Positions 17,828-26,703 of a stretch of DNA of 53,589 nt are shown in pieces; positions within the stretch are counted from its first letter, which is position 1, and every line of letters begins with the position of its first letter. The notes under the pieces are model-generated. The model worked only from the letters and a program-made list of their open reading frames with translations. It was not told the origin of the DNA and did not search any database. The translations under genes were made by a program, and so were the position numbers. Source of the stretch: an uncultured Synechococcaceae cyanobacterium (lineage in GTDB: Bacteria > Cyanobacteriota > Cyanobacteriia > PCC-6307 > Cyanobiaceae); NCBI GenBank assembly GCA_902578445.1, contig CACHDC010000005.1, positions 1 through 53,589 on the forward strand. Direction: 5' to 3'.

Positions 17828-19129
17828 CTAAAGATTTTCTAAGATTTGCCTTATTATCCAGTAACTTTTTTCTAATTGATCATCGGTTATACAGAGAGGT
17901 GGCAAGAGATAAATAACATTCCCGAGTGGTCTAATAAATAAACCTTGCTCCATTGCAAGACTCTTTATTTCTTTCCCAATATTATTGAAATAACCTTTTT
18001 TGTTCCCAATATCTAAATCGAAGGCAGCAATTGTACCGGATACCCTAATTTTTTTTATACAAGGTAAGTTTTTGAATTTAATTAAGTGAGATAAATGTTT
18101 TTCTTCAAATGAAAGGTATTTGTGTGGTTCTTTTTCTAATAAATCAAGGCTAGCGTTTGCCGCAGCACAACCTAAAGGATTAGCGGTAAAACTATGTCCA
18201 TGCCAAAAAGTTTTTCTTGGTGAATCATCAATAAAGGATTTAAAAATTTTTTCTTTACATAAAGTTATTCCCATTGGTAAAAATCCACCAGTTAAGCCTT
18301 TTGAAATACTTATTAAATCAGGAACGATTTTTGCCTTTTGAAAGGCAAAAAGACTTCCACATCTTCCAAACCCAGTCAAAACTTCATCAACGATTAACAA
18401 AGAATTATTATTTTTTATAATTTCTGAAACTTTTTTTATAAACTGAGGCCTAACCATATTCATTCCTCCTGCTCCTTGAACAAGTGGCTCAAGGATTACT
18501 GCAACTGTAGGAGTTTTAAGTAGAATTTCTAATTTTTGGAACGCATCATTTTCTTTATTTTCTACTTCTTCATCGTTCATCCAAGTTGAAGGCCAAGGGA
18601 CTCTCCTAACTGGGAACATAAGATTATCGAAATTCTCATTAAAAATATTTCTTTCACCTAAAGCCATTGCTCCAAATGTATCGCCATGATATGCGCCATC
18701 AAAAGCTACTATTTGAGTTCTTGTCTCTCCTCTATTTTGCCATGATTGGAAGGCAATTTTTAAAGCGACTTCCACTGCAGTAGAACCGTTATCAGAAAAG
18801 AATAATCTTTCTAGTTTTGTTAATTCACTAAGTCTTTCCGCTAATTTTTTTGCCTGTGGATGTAAAAAATCAGCGAATATAACTTGCTCAAGTTTTTTTG
18901 ATTGATTGAAAATGGCATCCGCAATATATTCGTTACTATGACCATGAAGAGTTACCCACCAACTACTAATTGCATCTATTAGCTCTTTTTTAGGATTTTT
19001 AGTAAAAAGGAGGGCATCTTTACCATGAGTTACTTCTATTTGCGGTTTGCTGTTATTGATTTGTGTAAAAGGTGGCCAAATATTTGGGTGCCAATCTTGA
19101 TATGGAGTTTTTGAGTCCAAAGATTTCAT
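17828..19129 (-). CDS. bioA: Adenosylmethionine-8-amino-7-oxononanoate aminotransferase
   Basis: A PLP-dependent class III aminotransferase converting 7-keto-8-aminopelargonate to 7,8-diaminopelargonate, using SAM as amino donor, in biotin synthesis. The 433-residue protein shows WPPFTQINNSKPQIEVTHGKDALLFT at the start, SSWWVTLHGHSN, FSDNGSTAVEVALKIAFQSW, FDGAYHGDTFGAM, LIVDEVLTGFGR, and the PLP-lysine motif ISKGLTGGFLPMG (about 278-290). It is last in the minus-strand order bioF-bioK-bioC-bioD-bioA, its start directly abutting the bioD stop. The class III family is broad, but the bio context settles the assignment. Confidence 0.97.
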   Translation of the reverse strand: MKSLDSKTPYQDWHPNIWPPFTQINNSKPQIEVTHGKDALLFTKNPKKELIDAISSWWVTLHGHSNEYIADAIFNQSKKLEQVIFADFLHPQAKKLAERLSELTKLERLFFSDNGSTAVEVALKIAFQSWQNRGETRTQIVAFDGAYHGDTFGAMALGERNIFNENFDNLMFPVRRVPWPSTWMNDEEVENKENDAFQKLEILLKTPTVAVILEPLVQGAGGMNMVRPQFIKKVSEIIKNNNSLLIVDEVLTGFGRCGSLFAFQKAKIVPDLISISKGLTGGFLPMGITLCKEKIFKSFIDDSPRKTFWHGHSFTANPLGCAAANASLDLLEKEPHKYLSFEEKHLSHLIKFKNLPCIKKIRVSGTIAAFDLDIGNKKGYFNNIGKEIKSLAMEQGLFIRPLGNVIYLLPPLCITDDQLEKSYWIIRQILENL

Positions 19130-19795
19130 TTAACTTATTTTTGAGTTTAAAAGTGAGATCAACTTATTCTTGATGTCTAGTTCTTTCCATAGTATATCTA
19201 AATTGTTTGAGTCCATTTTTTTGATGTAAGGGAATTCAGCAATTAACGGAATACCACTAAAATCAACAAGAGTTTTTGGATTATCTAGGTGTTTTTCGCC
19301 ATTGACTACTAAACCTAAAATCTCAATATTTCTTCGTTTTAAGGCCTCAATACTAAGCAGGGTATGGTTAAGAGTGCCGAGTGAGCTCTTACATACAAGT
19401 ATCACCGGAAGATTCCATTGTTTTATTTGATCTATTTGCAAAAAATTTCGTGTTATTGGAACCATTAATCCACCTGCAGTTTCTACAATTAATGGGCCTT
19501 GCACTTTTGGCAATCTCAACTTGTCAAAGTTAATAGTTTTTTGATCTATTTCAGCAGCCCAATGAGGAGATAGAGGTTTCGTAAAGACATAAGCTTCTTT
19601 GATGATTTTCTCTTTACTTAATTGTGCAAGTTTTTCAACAGTTTGACTATCAGTTTGCGATTCAATACCGCTTTGAATAGGCTTCCAATAAAAGGAATTT
19701 AACCCTTTAACGAAAAAAGAGCTTATTAGAGTTTTCCCAATATCAGTATCTGTTCCACAAATTATAAATTTGAAAATACTATCTTGACTGCTCAT
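19130..19795 (-). CDS. bioD: Dethiobiotin synthetase
   Basis: An ATP-dependent carboxylase that closes the ureido ring of dethiobiotin from 7,8-diaminopelargonate and CO2. The 221-residue protein begins MSSQDSIFKFIICGTDTDIGKTLIS, with the P-loop GTDTDIGKT (about 14-22), followed by YWKPIQSGIE (Lys of the active site), PLIVETAGGLMVPIT and LPVILVCKSSLGTLNHTLLSIEAL. Its start overlaps bioC by four bases and its stop abuts the bioA start, so translation is probably coupled along the operon. All motifs expected for BioD are present. Confidence 0.96.
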   Translation of the reverse strand: MSSQDSIFKFIICGTDTDIGKTLISSFFVKGLNSFYWKPIQSGIESQTDSQTVEKLAQLSKEKIIKEAYVFTKPLSPHWAAEIDQKTINFDKLRLPKVQGPLIVETAGGLMVPITRNFLQIDQIKQWNLPVILVCKSSLGTLNHTLLSIEALKRRNIEILGLVVNGEKHLDNPKTLVDFSGIPLIAEFPYIKKMDSNNLDILWKELDIKNKLISLLNSKIS

Positions 19796-20571
19796 AATTT
19801 CTTTATGATTTGAATCTCAATTTGCCATGAAAGATTAACTGTATTATTGTAATTCTTTGGCCAAAACTTTTGAATTTTTTTTAACTCCTTTACTGTTTTG
19901 CGTTTACAATTTGTTGATTGAGCCCCTACATTTTTAATGCTTCTAAAAAGCTTATATACATCTTCAAAATTTTCAAGATAATTAAACTTTTCTGAATAAT
20001 GAATTTCAGTTGATTTGAAATCTTTTAATAATTCTTTAGAGCAAATGAAATTAAGTCCACTATATTCAATATCATTTTTTCTACAAGTATCTTTCCATTC
20101 AGGAAAGCAATTTTTTGTTGGATAAGAAATGATTAAAAAACCTCCAGATGTTAATTTACTAAACCAATTTTTTATTATCTTTTCTGGGTTGTTTAACCAA
20201 TGGATGCAAAAGTTGGATGTTAATAGAGAACAGTTATTGATTTCAGGAGGTAAATCATTATTCAAATCCCATAAAATTTTTTTACTAGATAATTTATTCT
20301 CAAGAAGCATTTTATTGCTGAAATCAATTCTGGCTACTTTTTGGGAAGAAAAATTTTTTTCTATTTCATCAGCTAATATTCCTGGTCCTGATCCTAGATC
20401 TATCCATTCACCTTTTTTTTGGGGATTTAATTCTTTTATGAATTGAACAATCTTTTTTGCAAAAAATTTCTGAATATTTGAATGCTCGAAATACCGATAT
20501 GCAGCATCATTGAAATTATTTTTTATTTTCTCATTCCACTTTTTACTATCCATTTTCATCATTAATTGCAT
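19792..20571 (-). CDS. bioC: Malonyl-ACP O-methyltransferase
   Basis: A SAM-dependent methyltransferase that methylates the free carboxyl of malonyl-ACP (or -CoA), disguising it so that fatty-acid synthesis can build the pimelate chain of biotin. It has 259 residues, with NFNDAAYRYFEHSNIQKFFA near the N-terminus (typical BioC), SAM motif I WIDLGSGPGILADEIE (about 58-73), LLTSNFCIHWLNNPEKII and GGFLIISYPT. Several in-frame ATGs (20571, 20562, 20559, 20553) are possible; the one at 20553 (MDSKKWNEK) gives only an 8-base overlap with bioK. Context confirms the role. Confidence 0.92.
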   Translation of the reverse strand: MQLMMKMDSKKWNEKIKNNFNDAAYRYFEHSNIQKFFAKKIVQFIKELNPQKKGEWIDLGSGPGILADEIEKNFSSQKVARIDFSNKMLLENKLSSKKILWDLNNDLPPEINNCSLLTSNFCIHWLNNPEKIIKNWFSKLTSGGFLIISYPTKNCFPEWKDTCRKNDIEYSGLNFICSKELLKDFKSTEIHYSEKFNYLENFEDVYKLFRSIKNVGAQSTNCKRKTVKELKKIQKFWPKNYNNTVNLSWQIEIQIIKKL

Positions 20572-21259
20572 TAAGTAAGATCTCGTATAAATTTAAATTT
20601 TTCAAGCAATGACCTTGCTGAGCTAATTTAATTAAAATTGGCTTCCTATCAAGTGTTTTATTTAAGGAATCTAAAAAGTTATTATTTGATTCGTTGTCAA
20701 GAATTAAATCATTTTCTGATTTTATAAAAATAATTTTGCAATCTTTTCTTAAAAATACTGGAAAATCTCTATTGATGTAAAGTTGTTTTAAATCACCTAA
20801 AAGAAGAGTTTTATTTAAACTCTCTAAACTTTTATAAAAGATATTTTTAAAACTATTATTCATATGATTTGGCATAAATGATCTATTTATAAATTCTTTC
20901 AACATATCCTTAGGTTCATCTTTTATGATTTTTGTTTCCATTCTTTTTAGAGACCTCAAAATAAAGTTTCTCTTATTACTTATGGGAAGAAAATTATTAA
21001 AAGAATTTATAAGAACAATATGAGTTGCTTCTTTTAAGATTTTTTTTTGCATTAAATGAAAACCAAATGAATGGCATAAAGTCATTCTAATTTCTTTTTT
21101 AGATTCGCTTTTAATCCATTTTGCGTGATAATTATTTGTTGAAAAATAGCCCCTTTCATTATCTTGCCAATGCCAATTATTATTTAAAAAATCAACTTTA
21201 TAATCATCCCAGAAATATTTATTTAGTCCCCACCCATGTTGAGTAATAATTTGTTTCAT
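20546..21259 (-). CDS. bioK: BioK-type pimeloyl-ACP methyl ester esterase (alpha/beta hydrolase)
   Basis: A 237-residue alpha/beta-hydrolase-like protein between bioF and bioC, the place where a BioH-type esterase is needed to release pimeloyl-ACP from its methyl ester. It begins MKQIITQHGWGLNKYFWDD (an HGWG oxyanion-type motif) and carries LCHSFGFHLM (about 62-71), where the Ser would be the nucleophile; the classic GxSxG is degenerate at its first Gly. A late Asp and AQQGHCLKN (His) complete a plausible triad. Picocyanobacteria are known to use a distinct isozyme called BioK; sequence and context fit, but I assign the symbol from memory. It overlaps bioF by 4 bases. Confidence 0.8.
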   Translation of the reverse strand: MKQIITQHGWGLNKYFWDDYKVDFLNNNWHWQDNERGYFSTNNYHAKWIKSESKKEIRMTLCHSFGFHLMQKKILKEATHIVLINSFNNFLPISNKRNFILRSLKRMETKIIKDEPKDMLKEFINRSFMPNHMNNSFKNIFYKSLESLNKTLLLGDLKQLYINRDFPVFLRKDCKIIFIKSENDLILDNESNNNFLDSLNKTLDRKPILIKLAQQGHCLKNLNLYEILLNAINDENG

Positions 21260-22395
21260 TTAAACTCTTTTAATACTGCAATGAAATTTTTAAGCAGATT
21301 CAAATCTAAGTTCCTTCGTATTGTTATTCTGATTCGTGATTGCCCAACTGTAACAGTAGGAGGTCTTATCGCAATTGCTAAAAAACCATTTTCCTCAAGA
21401 TATTTTTGTAGATAAATTGCCTTCTCTTCTTGGCCAACAATAATTGATAAAATGTGAGAATCTCCCTGAATTGGAAAACTAAAATTTTTAATAATTTCTT
21501 CTTTCCATATCTTTGCAGAAGATAACAACTCATTACCCCATTCTTTATTTTCTAAAATTTTTTTTAAACCTTCTAATGCTCCAGCAGCTAAAGATGGTGC
21601 AAGAGCGGTTGTGTACCTAAATGCACCACTTGTTTGGATAAGATACTCACCAATTTCTGAATTGGTGGCTATGAAAGCTCCACCGCTTCCAAATGCTTTT
21701 CCAAAAGTTCCAGTAATTATAGTTATATCTGAACGGCAATTAAAACTTAAACCCCTGCCTTCAGGTCCCAAGATCCCAATTGCATGGGCTTCGTCAACTA
21801 ATAATTGAACACTATTTTTTTTACAAATTTCCGTTATTTCTCTGAGAGGAGCAATTGATCCCTCCATGCTATAGAGAGATTCAACAACAACTAAGATGGA
21901 ATTTTTTGTGGGGTTAAATTTAATAATTTTTTCTTCTAAATCTTTTAAATTATTGTGTGAAAATCGAACTAGTTTAGCTTGAGCAGCTTTAACTCCAACC
22001 AATAAAGAGTTATGGATCAATTTATCTGCTATTACGATACTATTTCTGTTTGCTAAAGCCTGGATAGCGGCTATATTTGCTTGAAATCCGCTTGGGAAAA
22101 GTAATACTTTCTCTTGATCAAGCCACTTGGCAAGTTCTGTTTCTAATAATTTATGTATTGGTCTTGAACCTGTAATAAACCTAGAGCTTCCTGAACCAAT
22201 ACCTTCTAACATGCTTGTTTCGTAAGCAGCTTTTATTAAATCCTTGTCCCTACTTAATCCAAAATAATCATTACTGCACAAGTCTATAAGTTTTTTATTT
22301 TGCGAATTTAAACTCAGAAGTTCGAATGATTTTTTACCTAAAGAAAATGTTTTTAATTTACGGATTCTATTTTTTGGAATTTTTATTTTTTTCAT
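21256..22395 (-). CDS. bioF: 8-amino-7-oxononanoate synthase
   Basis: A PLP enzyme of the alpha-oxoamine synthase family that condenses pimeloyl-ACP with L-alanine to make 7-keto-8-aminopelargonate. Visible motifs over 379 residues: LIDLCSNDYFGLSRD, GIGSGSSRFITGSRPIHKLLE (about 70-90), LLFPSGFQANIAAIQAL, LLVDEAHAIGILGPEGRGL and the PLP-lysine site TGTFGKAFGSGGAFI (about 230-244). It heads the minus-strand biotin operon. The operon promoter should lie in the 139-base divergent gap shared with the helicase gene. bioB, needed for the last step, is not in this window. Confidence 0.97.
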   Translation of the reverse strand: MKKIKIPKNRIRKLKTFSLGKKSFELLSLNSQNKKLIDLCSNDYFGLSRDKDLIKAAYETSMLEGIGSGSSRFITGSRPIHKLLETELAKWLDQEKVLLFPSGFQANIAAIQALANRNSIVIADKLIHNSLLVGVKAAQAKLVRFSHNNLKDLEEKIIKFNPTKNSILVVVESLYSMEGSIAPLREITEICKKNSVQLLVDEAHAIGILGPEGRGLSFNCRSDITIITGTFGKAFGSGGAFIATNSEIGEYLIQTSGAFRYTTALAPSLAAGALEGLKKILENKEWGNELLSSAKIWKEEIIKNFSFPIQGDSHILSIIVGQEEKAIYLQKYLEENGFLAIAIRPPTVTVGQSRIRITIRRNLDLNLLKNFIAVLKEFK

Positions 22396-22534
22396 TTTGG
22401 CAAAATAATATATTGTGAATTTAATTAAAAAGATTTAGATTTACTATTAAAGTTTGCAAGGTATTTTTTGTTTATTAATATCTATATAGATCATATATTA
22501 AGAAGTTAACTCATCCTCTCTTCAATCACAATTA

Positions 22535-25261
22535 TTGCTTAATTTAGAGGAATATTTTCCCTTTCCGCTAGATGATTTCCAATTAGAAGCAATTCGAGCT
22601 ATTAATAGCGGAAATTCTGTTGTTTTAACTGCACCAACAGGTTCTGGTAAAACATTGATAGGTGAATTTGCTATATATAGAGGCTTATCTCATGACAGTA
22701 GAGTTTTTTATACAACACCTTTAAAAGCTCTATCAAATCAAAAGTTTAGAGATTTTGCTAATCAATATGGTGAGAATAAAGTTGGTCTTTTAACTGGAGA
22801 TATAAGTATAAATAGAGAAGCACCAATCTTAGTCATGACGACTGAGATTTTTAGGAACATGCTTTATGGCGAATTTGATGAATTTGATGATCCCTTAGAG
22901 AATTTAGAATCTGTGATTCTTGATGAATGTCATTATATGAATGACCCTCAAAGAGGCACAGTTTGGGAAGAAACTATAATCCATTGCCCTACTAGAACTC
23001 AAATAATAGCTTTATCAGCAACAATAGCCAATGCAGATCAACTACAAAATTGGATAGAAAAAGTTCATGGGCCCACAGTACTAATTAATAGTGATAAGAG
23101 ACCAGTCCCACTTGATTTTATTTTTTGTAGTGTTAAAGGCCTCCATCCACTTTTGAATAATAAGGGTAATGGAATTCATCCAAACTGTAAGATTTGGAGA
23201 GCTCCTAAAGGGCAGAAAATGAGAGGGAAAGTGGGTAGGATAATGCAACCAAAGTCTCCCTCAATTGGCTTTGTAATCTCTAAACTAGCTGAACGAAATA
23301 TGTTGCCAGCTATTTATTTTATTTTTAGTAGAAGAGGATGTGACAAGGCTATTGAGAATATAAAAGACTTAACTTTAGTAAGTTATTCAGAAGCGAATAT
23401 GATATCCCAAAAATTAAATGTTTATCTTAAAAATAATCAAGAGGCAATTAAAGATAAATCTCAATGTGAGGCATTAAAACGAGGTATTGCATCTCACCAT
23501 GCTGGATTATTGCCTGCCTGGAAAGAATTGGTTGAGGAATTATTTCAGCAAGGTTTGATAAAAGTTGTTTTTGCAACTGAAACTCTTGCTGCAGGAATTA
23601 ATATGCCCGCAAGAACCACTGTTATTTCTGCTTTATCAAAAAGGACAGAAGATGGGCATAGATTATTATTTAGCAGTGAATTTTTGCAAATGTCAGGAAG
23701 AGCTGGAAGAAGAGGAAAAGATACCCAAGGATATGTTGTTACATTACAAACAAGATTCGAAGGTGCTAAAGAGGCAAGTGCACTGGCTATTAGCAAACCA
23801 AATTCTTTAGAGAGTCAATTCACTCCTAGTTATGGAATGGTACTTAATCTTTTACAAAGTTATACTTTAGAGAAGTCTAAAGAATTAATTAAAAGAAGTT
23901 TTGGTAGTTTTTTATATTTAGTTGAATCTTCAGGTGAGAATATAATTCTTGAAAATTTAGATAAGGATTTAATTGAATTAAAGAAAATTACATCTAACGT
24001 TTCATGGAAAGATTTTGATGCCTACGAAAAGTTAAAAAATCGTCTTAAAGAAGAGAGAAGACTCTTGAAAATTTTAGAAAAACAAGCAGCAGAAAAATTA
24101 TCAGAAGAGATCACTAATGCACTCCCATATATTAAAGATGGAAGCTTAATTTCAATCAAAGCTCCTCAAATTAAAAGAAAAATTGTTCCAGGATTAATTT
24201 GTAAGAAAATATATGAATCCCAAAAAATTAAGAGTTTATTGTGTTTGACAATTGATAATTTATTTATTCTTATAAAACCCTCATACATAGTAAGTATTTT
24301 TAATGATTTGGATGCAATTGATGTCTTAGGACTTGAAGTGCCAAAGATGTATTTCTCTGGAGAGGTATTTAGGGGAGATGATATGTCGCTGTGTTATGCG
24401 GATCGAATTTTAGAAGTTTCTAAAAAAAATGATTTACAAACTCCACAATATGATTTGTCAACGGAAGTTTTAGCACAACAGCAACAAATTAATAATTTAG
24501 AAGAAAAAGTTAATAATCATCCCGCTCATAGATTTGGAGACTCTAGAAAATTAAAAAAATATAGAAAAAGAATTGTTGATGTTGAACAAGAAATAAACAT
24601 GAGAAAAAAACTTCTTGAGGATAAAGAAAATCATAACTGGAGAACTTTTACCGATTTGATTAAAATTTTGAATCATTTCGGTTGTTTAAATGATTTGGAA
24701 TTGACAGGAGTTGGACAAACAGTTGGTGCAATAAGAAGTGAAAATGAATTATGGATTGGTCTTGTTTTAGTTAGTGGTTATTTAGACGATTTAGATCCTC
24801 CCGAGTTAGCTGCAATTATTCAAGCTATATGCGTTGATATAAGGAGGCCTAATCTTTGGTGTAATTTTAAGCCTTCTTTAAAGGTAATAGATGTTTTTAA
24901 TGAATTAGATGGTTTAAGAAAATTAGTCGCTTCTCAACAAAATAAGTTTCATATTGAAATTCCTATTTATTTAGAAACAGAGTTGACTGGAATTATTTCT
25001 GAATGGGCAAGAGGAAAAAAATGGAAAGATTTGGTTTTTAATACTTCATTAGACGAAGGCGATGTAGTGAGGATTATTAGAAGATCAATTGATGTTCTTT
25101 CTCAAGTTCAATACTGTATAGGTGTTAGTAATAAATTAAAAAGCAAAGCAAAGCTAGCATTAAAAGCTATCAATCGTTTCCCTGTTTCTGAATCTAATGA
25201 ACTTATAAAAGTCTCTGAAGATATTAATCCTGCGACAAAAAGAATTGACAATGATTCATGA
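22535..25261 (+). CDS. Ski2/Mtr4-like DEAD/DEAH-box RNA helicase
   Basis: A 908-residue superfamily 2 helicase. Motifs in order: FQLEAIRAI (Q-like), APTGSGKTLIGEFA (Walker A, about 33-46), TTPLKALSNQKF, MTTEIFRNML, LDECHYMND (motif II as DECH), ALSATIAN, FIFSRRGCDKAI, HHAGLLPAWKELVEELFQQG, FATETLAAGINMPARTTVI and QMSGRAGRRG (motif VI). The C-terminal half carries a DSHCT-like helical region (FRGDDMSLCYADRILEVSK, GCLNDLELTGVGQTVGAIRS, LSQVQYCIGVSNKL). Such cyanobacterial and chloroplast proteins (ISE2-like) are linked to RNA processing, but this one's substrate is unknown. The start is TTG 22535; the frame is open further upstream without a better start codon. Confidence 0.9.
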   Translation: MLNLEEYFPFPLDDFQLEAIRAINSGNSVVLTAPTGSGKTLIGEFAIYRGLSHDSRVFYTTPLKALSNQKFRDFANQYGENKVGLLTGDISINREAPILVMTTEIFRNMLYGEFDEFDDPLENLESVILDECHYMNDPQRGTVWEETIIHCPTRTQIIALSATIANADQLQNWIEKVHGPTVLINSDKRPVPLDFIFCSVKGLHPLLNNKGNGIHPNCKIWRAPKGQKMRGKVGRIMQPKSPSIGFVISKLAERNMLPAIYFIFSRRGCDKAIENIKDLTLVSYSEANMISQKLNVYLKNNQEAIKDKSQCEALKRGIASHHAGLLPAWKELVEELFQQGLIKVVFATETLAAGINMPARTTVISALSKRTEDGHRLLFSSEFLQMSGRAGRRGKDTQGYVVTLQTRFEGAKEASALAISKPNSLESQFTPSYGMVLNLLQSYTLEKSKELIKRSFGSFLYLVESSGENIILENLDKDLIELKKITSNVSWKDFDAYEKLKNRLKEERRLLKILEKQAAEKLSEEITNALPYIKDGSLISIKAPQIKRKIVPGLICKKIYESQKIKSLLCLTIDNLFILIKPSYIVSIFNDLDAIDVLGLEVPKMYFSGEVFRGDDMSLCYADRILEVSKKNDLQTPQYDLSTEVLAQQQQINNLEEKVNNHPAHRFGDSRKLKKYRKRIVDVEQEINMRKKLLEDKENHNWRTFTDLIKILNHFGCLNDLELTGVGQTVGAIRSENELWIGLVLVSGYLDDLDPPELAAIIQAICVDIRRPNLWCNFKPSLKVIDVFNELDGLRKLVASQQNKFHIEIPIYLETELTGIISEWARGKKWKDLVFNTSLDEGDVVRIIRRSIDVLSQVQYCIGVSNKLKSKAKLALKAINRFPVSESNELIKVSEDINPATKRIDNDS

Positions 25262-25269
25262 ATTTTTAA

Positions 25270-26655
25270 TCAAATCATTGAATTAATATTCATCGCTTCA
25301 TCAAATTCATCTTCCTTTAGATATCCTAATCTAAGTGTTGCCTCTTTTAAATTTAATGATTCTTTGAAGGCAAGGTTTGCAATTTCAGCTGCTTTTTCAT
25401 AACCAACTTTTGGCACTATGGCTGTAATTAACATTAGTGAATTTTCTAAATTTAACTTCATTTTATTTTGATTAGGTTCCATCCCATCAACTAATTTTAG
25501 TCTGAAGTTTTCTATTGCATTTTTAAGTAATTTTAAACTTGTAAGAATATTAAATCCAATAAGAGGCTTATATTCATTCATCTGCAAAGTGCCGCTAGAA
25601 TTTGCCATTGAAACTGCATATTCAAGACCCATTATCTGAGTGCAAACCATTGATAATGCTTCGCATTGAGTCGGATTAACTTTGCCAGGCATGATAGAAC
25701 TGCCAGGTTCATTTTGAGGGATAATTAATTCATATATTCCTGATCTTGGACCAGAAGATAGAATTTTTATATCATTTGAAATTTTAAATAATGCACCTGC
25801 TAAAATTTTTATCTGACTCATTACTTGAGCTAGACGATCATGCGAGGCCATGATAGAAAAATTATTTTTTGATTTATAGAACATTAGATTAGTATCATCG
25901 CAAATTGATTTTATAGAATCTTCACAAAATCCTTTTGGACAATTAATCCCTGTACCAACTGCAGTTCCTCCCAGAGGTAAGAAATACAATTCATTCAGAC
26001 TAATAATAATTGCATTCTCAGCATCTTTAAGTTGCTCTGACCATCCTGATATTTCTTGCCCAAAAGTAAGGGGAACTGCATCTTGAAAATGGGTTCTTCC
26101 TATCTTTATAAGGTCTTTCCATTCTTCACTTTTTTTATCAAGGATCTTGGTAAGTTCCCTTATCGTTGGAACTAAATTTTTAATTATTTCATTAACAACA
26201 GATATTTGAATGGCAGCAGGAAAAGTATCATTAGTTGACTGAGATTTATTTACATCATCATTCGGATGTATCGGTTGATGACTACCAAGCTCTGAATTAG
26301 TTTTTAATGCTGCAATATTTGAAATTACCTCATTAACATTCATATTTGTTTGCGTGCCACTACCTGTTTGCCAAACCTTTAAGGGAAACTGTGAATCATG
26401 AAGCCCATCAAGTATTTCTGTACATGCCTCTACAATTAAATCTTTTTTTCTTTTATCTATTAACCCTAAATTGAAATTCGCAATTGAAGCAGCTTTTTTT
26501 ATGAGGGTGATTGAATAAATTAACTCAATTGGAATTAATTCTTCTCCAATAGAAAAATTTATTATAGATCTTTGTGTTTGAGCACCCCACAAAGATTCCA
26601 TGGGCACCTCTATTGTTCCCATACTATCTTTTTCAATCCTAAAGTTTTTTGTCAT
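25270..26655 (-). CDS. fumC: Fumarate hydratase, class II
   Basis: An iron-independent fumarase that interconverts fumarate and malate in the partial TCA cycle. The 461-residue protein shows MESLWGAQTQRSIINF, VWQTGSGTQTNMNVNEV (about 104-120), QSTNDTFPAAI, KIGRTHFQDAVPLTFGQE, and the superfamily signature GSSIMPGKVNPTQCE (about 317-331). It differs from aspartase and adenylosuccinate lyase by the SGTQTNMN pattern. It ends 8 bases from the convergent helicase stop and follows purB by 48 bases on the same strand; purB releases fumarate, so the pairing is metabolically sensible. Confidence 0.96.
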   Translation of the reverse strand: MTKNFRIEKDSMGTIEVPMESLWGAQTQRSIINFSIGEELIPIELIYSITLIKKAASIANFNLGLIDKRKKDLIVEACTEILDGLHDSQFPLKVWQTGSGTQTNMNVNEVISNIAALKTNSELGSHQPIHPNDDVNKSQSTNDTFPAAIQISVVNEIIKNLVPTIRELTKILDKKSEEWKDLIKIGRTHFQDAVPLTFGQEISGWSEQLKDAENAIIISLNELYFLPLGGTAVGTGINCPKGFCEDSIKSICDDTNLMFYKSKNNFSIMASHDRLAQVMSQIKILAGALFKISNDIKILSSGPRSGIYELIIPQNEPGSSIMPGKVNPTQCEALSMVCTQIMGLEYAVSMANSSGTLQMNEYKPLIGFNILTSLKLLKNAIENFRLKLVDGMEPNQNKMKLNLENSLMLITAIVPKVGYEKAAEIANLAFKESLNLKEATLRLGYLKEDEFDEAMNINSMI

Positions 26656-26703
26656 TATTCCTCTGAAAACACTGGTTTAACTTAGATAAGGTTTTCAGTA
26701 ATC

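Noticed and set aside
22480-22491. 12-bp palindrome ATCTATATAGAT in the bioF/helicase divergent gap
   Set aside because: It is made almost wholly of A and T, and several such palindromes are expected by chance in an AT-rich 54-kb window; it does not match a known biotin operator.
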